Below, in pieces: positions 7,642 to 10,183 of a stretch of DNA of 10,183 nt. Location: positions 1 through 10,183 of the forward strand of contig JALSJL010000444.1 of assembly GCA_026989405.1 (NCBI GenBank), in the 5' to 3' direction. A program made the position numbers and the translations under genes. The number at the start of each line of letters is the position of its first letter. The first letter of the stretch is position 1. Below the pieces are notes generated by a model that did no database searches, was not told the origin of the DNA, and saw nothing but the letters and a program-made list of their open reading frames with translations. This DNA is from Marinosulfonomonas sp. Lineage in GTDB: Bacteria > Pseudomonadota > Alphaproteobacteria > Rhodobacterales > Rhodobacteraceae.

Positions 7642-7726
7642 CGCGGCTGGCGGGCGGCGCCGGTTTGCGGTTGAACACGCGCCGGGTTTGGGGCATGCGC
7701 AGACGCAGCGAACGGGGGGTGAGCAC

Positions 7727-8317
7727 ATGGCATTGGCAGTGACGGCGCAAAGGCGGGTCGGGCGCGGTCTCGATTTTCTGGCGCGGATGCTGGCTTATGC
7801 GGGCGGGGTCATTCTGGCCGCGGTTTCTTTGGTCACCGTGGCCTCGATCATCGGGCGCGCGCTCTTGACGGTGAACGAGCGGTTCGGCCCGATCAAGGGC
7901 GATTTCGAGATCGTTGAAATGGGCGTGGCCATCGCGATTTTCGCGTTCATGCCGCTGGCGCAACTGCGGCGCGGGCATGTGACGGTCGACATCTTCATTT
8001 CGCGCCTGTCGGGCCGGGTGCAGGCGTTTCTCGGCCTGGTGGGCGACAGCCTGATTGCCCTGGCGAGCGGCGTGATCCTCTGGCGGTTCTGGGTCGGGTT
8101 CGGGGAAAAGTTTCCCTATGGATCGGACGGGCTGCGCAGCGCGCTGGGGATGGGTGCGCCGCCGTTCTTTCCGGAAACGACCTATGAGCTGGAGGTGCCG
8201 ATCTGGATCCCGTATTCGCTGGCGCTGGTTGGCGCCTTCTTCTTTTTCGTGGTCAGTCTTTACACGGTCTGGCGTTCCCTGAACTGGACCCTTGAGGGGC
8301 AGGAGCAGCCGATATGA
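7727..8317 (+). CDS. dctQ: TRAP transporter small permease subunit (DctQ)
   Basis: The 196-residue small integral membrane subunit of the TRAP transporter. Four hydrophobic segments are visible at about 22-43, 61-80, 98-119 and 160-182, the normal DctQ topology. The stretch FEIVEMGVAIAIFAFMPLAQLRRGHVTVDIF (60-90) is the family core, with the polar RRGHV loop after the second helix. The ATG at 7727 follows a GGGGGG ribosome site at 7714-7719. The in-frame extension to 7559 would run over the end of the monooxygenase gene and add a non-membrane tail, so it is rejected. The 85 bases before it show no clear signal beyond the ribosome site. The stop overlaps the dctM start as ATGA, fitting equal synthesis of the two membrane subunits. 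Confidence 0.92.
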   Translation: MALAVTAQRRVGRGLDFLARMLAYAGGVILAAVSLVTVASIIGRALLTVNERFGPIKGDFEIVEMGVAIAIFAFMPLAQLRRGHVTVDIFISRLSGRVQAFLGLVGDSLIALASGVILWRFWVGFGEKFPYGSDGLRSALGMGAPPFFPETTYELEVPIWIPYSLALVGAFFFFVVSLYTVWRSLNWTLEGQEQPI

Positions 8318-9666
8318 CCGGGTTCGAACTGGCCGCAATTGCCTTTGGCCTGATGCTTCTGGGCATTTTCCTGCGGGTGCCGATCGGTGTCGCGATGGGG
8401 CTGACCGGGTTTTTCGGCACCTGGATCGTGCTGGGACGTCCGACGCCGATCCTGGCGCAGCTGAAAACGCTGAGCTACGACACGTTCTCGAGCTATTCCC
8501 TGTCGATCGTGCCGCTGTTCCTGCTGATGGGGCAGTTCGCCACCAAGTCGGGCATGTCGGCGGCGCTGTTCGAGGCGGCCTCCGATTGGCTGGGCCACCG
8601 GAAGGGCGGCATCGCGATGGCCTCGGTCGGGGCTTGCGCCGGGTTCGGAGCGGTCTGCGGCTCATCGCTGGCAACCGCCTCGACGATGGGGCAGGTGGCG
8701 CTGCCCGAGATGCGCAAGCGCGGCTATTCCGATGCGTTGGCCACGGGTGTTCTGGCGGCGGGCGGAACGCTTGGCATTCTGATCCCGCCGTCGGTCATTC
8801 TGGTGATCTATGCGATCCTGACGGAACAGAACATCGTCAAGATGTTCATCGCCGCGCTGGTGCCCGGCGTTCTGGCGGCGCTTGGCTACATGGTGACGGT
8901 TGCGATCTATGCGCGGCTGAACCCGGGCTCGGCCCCGACCGCCGAGCGCCAGCCCTATGGGCACCGGTTTCGCGCGCTGGTGAAAATCTGGCCGGTCGTG
9001 GTGATCTTCGGCCTGGTGATCGGCGGCATCGCCGGTGACTGGAACTGGGTGCGCCCGGGGGTGCAGGCGCTGTTCACGCCGACCGAAGGTGCGGCGGTGG
9101 GGGCCGTGGCCACCGGCATCTACGGCGTGGCGACCGGCGGGCTGAACCTGCGGAGCTTTCTGGATTCGGTGCTGTCGGCCGCGGTGTCCAGCGCGATGAT
9201 CTTTCTGATCATCCTTGGCGCGCAACTGTTCAACTCGTTTCTGGCCTTCACGCAGGCGCCGCAGGACATGGCCGATTGGGTGGCGGCACAAGGGTTTTCG
9301 CCCTACATGGTGCTGGCGCTGATGCTCTTGTTCTACCTGGTCTTTGGCTGCATCATGGACAGCCTTTCGATGATCCTGCTGACGATCCCGATCTTTTTCC
9401 CGATCATCGAGGTGCTCGACTTCGGGCTGACGCCGGAAGAAACCGGCATCTGGTTCGGCATCCTTGCGCTGATCGTGGTCGAGGTCGGTCTGATCACGCC
9501 GCCAGTGGGCATGAACCTGTTCATCATCAACTCGCTCGCCAGGGATATTCCGATGTCGCAAACCTACCGCGGCGTGCTGCCTTTCGTGATCTCGGATCTG
9601 GTGCGGGTGGTGATTCTGGCGGCGTTTCCGGCGATCACCCTGTGGTTGGTGGGCGTGATGTTCTGA
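8314..9666 (+). CDS. dctM: TRAP transporter large permease subunit (DctM)
   Basis: The 450-residue large membrane subunit that carries the sodium- or proton-driven transport path. Almost the whole length is hydrophobic helices. DctM landmarks are GGTLGILIPPSVILVIYAI (150-168), FTPTEGAAVGA (254-264), GCIMDSLSMILLTIPIFFPI (345-364) and VGLITPPVGMNLFII (391-405). The start overlaps the dctQ stop by 4 bases. The protein is somewhat longer than the common 425-430 residues. Part of the excess appears to be a short polar insert, roughly 241-253 (GDWNWVRPGVQAL), just before the TPTE motif. Together with dctP and dctQ it makes a complete transporter. There is no clear intrinsic terminator in the roughly 50 bases after its stop. 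Confidence 0.95.
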   Translation: MTGFELAAIAFGLMLLGIFLRVPIGVAMGLTGFFGTWIVLGRPTPILAQLKTLSYDTFSSYSLSIVPLFLLMGQFATKSGMSAALFEAASDWLGHRKGGIAMASVGACAGFGAVCGSSLATASTMGQVALPEMRKRGYSDALATGVLAAGGTLGILIPPSVILVIYAILTEQNIVKMFIAALVPGVLAALGYMVTVAIYARLNPGSAPTAERQPYGHRFRALVKIWPVVVIFGLVIGGIAGDWNWVRPGVQALFTPTEGAAVGAVATGIYGVATGGLNLRSFLDSVLSAAVSSAMIFLIILGAQLFNSFLAFTQAPQDMADWVAAQGFSPYMVLALMLLFYLVFGCIMDSLSMILLTIPIFFPIIEVLDFGLTPEETGIWFGILALIVVEVGLITPPVGMNLFIINSLARDIPMSQTYRGVLPFVISDLVRVVILAAFPAITLWLVGVMF

Positions 9667-9715
9667 ACCGGCGGCGTCTATATATGGTGTCCATTTTGGG
9701 TGCATCCACCGGATA

Positions 9716-9744
9716 TTGACAATGTTCCGCTAATGTTCTAGATT
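9716..9744 (+). promoter_or_regulatory. Sigma70-type promoter of the 112-residue repeat protein gene
   Basis: A perfect -35 hexamer, TTGACA (9716-9721), is followed after exactly 17 bases by TAGATT (9739-9744), a 4-of-6 match to the -10 consensus. Transcription would begin near 9750-9752, leaving a leader of only about 16-18 bases before the ATG at 9768. This is the best promoter match in the window. The spacer is filled by a LexA-type direct repeat. Confidence 0.75.
9724..9738 (+). promoter_or_regulatory. LexA (SOS) box, alphaproteobacterial direct-repeat type
   Basis: GTTC at 9724-9727 and GTTC at 9735-9738 are separated by exactly 7 bases, the GTTC-N7-GTTC operator known for LexA of Rhodobacter, rhizobia and relatives. 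The core is enlarged to an AATGTTC direct repeat. It lies wholly between the -35 and -10 hexamers, where a bound repressor would block RNA polymerase. A third half-site in inverted orientation, GAAC at 9746-9749, follows after another 7 bases. Binding itself is inferred. Confidence 0.75.
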
Positions 9745-9767
9745 TGAACATGAAGTGGAGACACGAC

Positions 9768-10106
9768 ATGGCTGCCATGAACCAACCCCCGCCGCCGATG
9801 AACCGCGGATCGTCGAATGACTACCACCAGATTCCGGTGACCGAAAAACAACTGGCCTATGCCCGCAAGATCGCGGCGCGCACCGGTGCGGTGCTGCCCT
9901 GGGAAGCCCAGCAGGACCGTCGCGTCCTGTCCGACTGGATCGACCGGCACCGCAAGGCGATGGAGACCAGCCGCTTCCTGGCCTACCCGTCGTCGAAACA
10001 GGTGGGTTTTGCCGAGCGGATCGCGCGGATCAAGCGGCGCGAAATCCCGCCCGAGTGCTTTCGCGACCGGGTGCTGATGTCGCGCTGGATCGACGCCAAC
10101 CGCTAG
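9768..10106 (+). CDS. Small two-repeat protein of unknown function, predicted SOS-regulated
   Basis: I do not recognise a characterised family. The protein is 112 residues. After a Pro/Asn-rich N-terminal tail (1-20) come two copies of one module, residues about 24-59 and 74-109. They align without gaps at an offset of 50: K27/K77, Q28/Q78, A32/A82, I35/I85, A36/A86, P44/P94, E46/E96, D50/D100, R51/R101, S55/S105 and WID 57-59/107-109. The pattern is KQ-x3-A, then IA, a Pro-x-Glu, and DR-x3-S-x-WID. It is basic, with no signal peptide or membrane segment, so a cytoplasmic, possibly nucleic-acid-associated role is conceivable. The modules faintly recall small TxKQ-type domains such as DUF3072, a guess only. 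The ATG at 9768 has TGGAG (9756-9760) 7 bases upstream; an in-frame ATG at 9750 lacks a ribosome site and sits at the expected transcription start. A LexA-type box covers its promoter. Confidence 0.85.
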   Translation: MAAMNQPPPPMNRGSSNDYHQIPVTEKQLAYARKIAARTGAVLPWEAQQDRRVLSDWIDRHRKAMETSRFLAYPSSKQVGFAERIARIKRREIPPECFRDRVLMSRWIDANR

Positions 10107-10127
10107 GCCGGTCGGCGGCCCGGCCTA
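10104..10127. terminator. Palindrome between convergent genes, likely bidirectional terminator
   Basis: TAGGCCGG (10104-10111) and CCGGCCTA (10120-10127) form a perfect 8-base-pair stem around an 8-base loop. The left end TAG is the stop codon of the repeat-protein gene, and the right end is the complement of a TAG that closes a minus-strand frame. There is no T-tract on either side, so termination strength is uncertain. Confidence 0.6.
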
Positions 10128-10183
10128 AAGAGCAACCTCCTGCGCCAACCCCTTGTCTTGCGCAATCTGCGCCGCGGCCGAGG
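10125..10183 (-). CDS. 3' end of a convergent gene, product unknown (partial)
   Basis: Read on the minus strand, a frame open from the window edge encodes SAAAQIAQDKGLAQEVAL and ends in TAG (complement of 10125-10127). The composition (Ala/Gln-rich amphipathic end) is plausible for a real protein C-terminus, and the stop coincides with one arm of the inter-gene palindrome, as expected for convergent genes. Only 18 codons are visible, so no function can be assigned and the frame choice is tentative. Confidence 0.45.
   Translation of the reverse strand, partial: SAAAQIAQDKGLAQEVAL

Noticed and set aside
7642..7726. Possible small gene or signal between the monooxygenase and dctQ
   Set aside because: Only a GC-rich spacer with a ribosome site near its end is seen; no start-to-stop frame with coding character and no extended hairpin.
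8292..9038. Plus-strand open frame overlapping dctM in another frame
   Set aside because: The composition is Gly/Arg-rich and unlike a membrane protein, while the dctM frame has all family motifs.
9667..9715. Possible intrinsic terminator after dctM (GGTG...CACC and CCGG...CCGG pairings)
   Set aside because: The stems are only about 4 base pairs with long loops and no T-tract, so they are not distinguishable from chance.
9744..9767. Earlier starts (TTG 9744, ATG 9750) for the repeat protein
   Set aside because: They coincide with the -10 element and the probable transcription start and have no ribosome site; ATG 9768 has TGGAG at 7 bases.
1..10183. Mobile elements, CRISPR arrays, tRNA or rRNA genes
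   Set aside because: No transposase, integrase, spaced direct-repeat array, or tRNA/rRNA-like sequence was seen; composition is even apart from the pcaB-dctP gap.

Overview
This GC-rich window reads as chromosomal DNA of an alphaproteobacterium, most likely a member of the Rhodobacterales (roseobacter type). The reasons are the GC-rich codon use, a compact pob/pca operon in the order pobA-pcaD-C-H-G-B, a TRAP-type transporter beside a catabolic cluster, and a direct-repeat GTTC-N7-GTTC motif of the kind bound by alphaproteobacterial LexA. Taxonomy is inferred from these features only.

Region 1 (120-5130, + strand) is a tightly packed operon for the protocatechuate branch of the beta-ketoadipate pathway. 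PobA hydroxylates 4-hydroxybenzoate to protocatechuate. PcaGH cleaves the ring to 3-carboxy-cis,cis-muconate. PcaB makes 4-carboxymuconolactone, PcaC decarboxylates it to the enol-lactone, and PcaD hydrolyses that to 3-oxoadipate. The first five genes overlap one another by 1 to 8 bases, and pcaB follows pcaG after 3 bases, so transcription and translation are probably coupled. The final steps (pcaIJ, pcaF) and a regulator (pcaQ or pobR) are not seen.

Region 2 (5131-9666, + strand) follows a 149-base gap that may hold a promoter or operator. It encodes a TRAP transporter: the periplasmic binding protein DctP, the small membrane subunit DctQ and the large membrane subunit DctM. A PhzS-like FAD-dependent aromatic monooxygenase gene sits between dctP and dctQM. 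A strong GC hairpin follows dctP and may let the binding protein be made in excess. The layout suggests uptake of an aromatic or related carboxylate, its hydroxylation by the flavoenzyme, and funnelling into the adjacent ring-cleavage pathway. The substrate is unknown.

Region 3 (9667-10183) is unrelated to catabolism. A near-consensus sigma70 promoter (TTGACA, 17 bases, TAGATT) has a perfect GTTC-N7-GTTC box in its spacer, and a third, inverted half-site follows at the same spacing. It drives a 112-residue protein of unknown function made of two gapless 50-residue-period repeats. This looks like an undescribed SOS-regulated gene. It ends in a palindrome whose outer ends are its own stop codon and the stop codon of a probable convergent gene that runs off the window on the minus strand.
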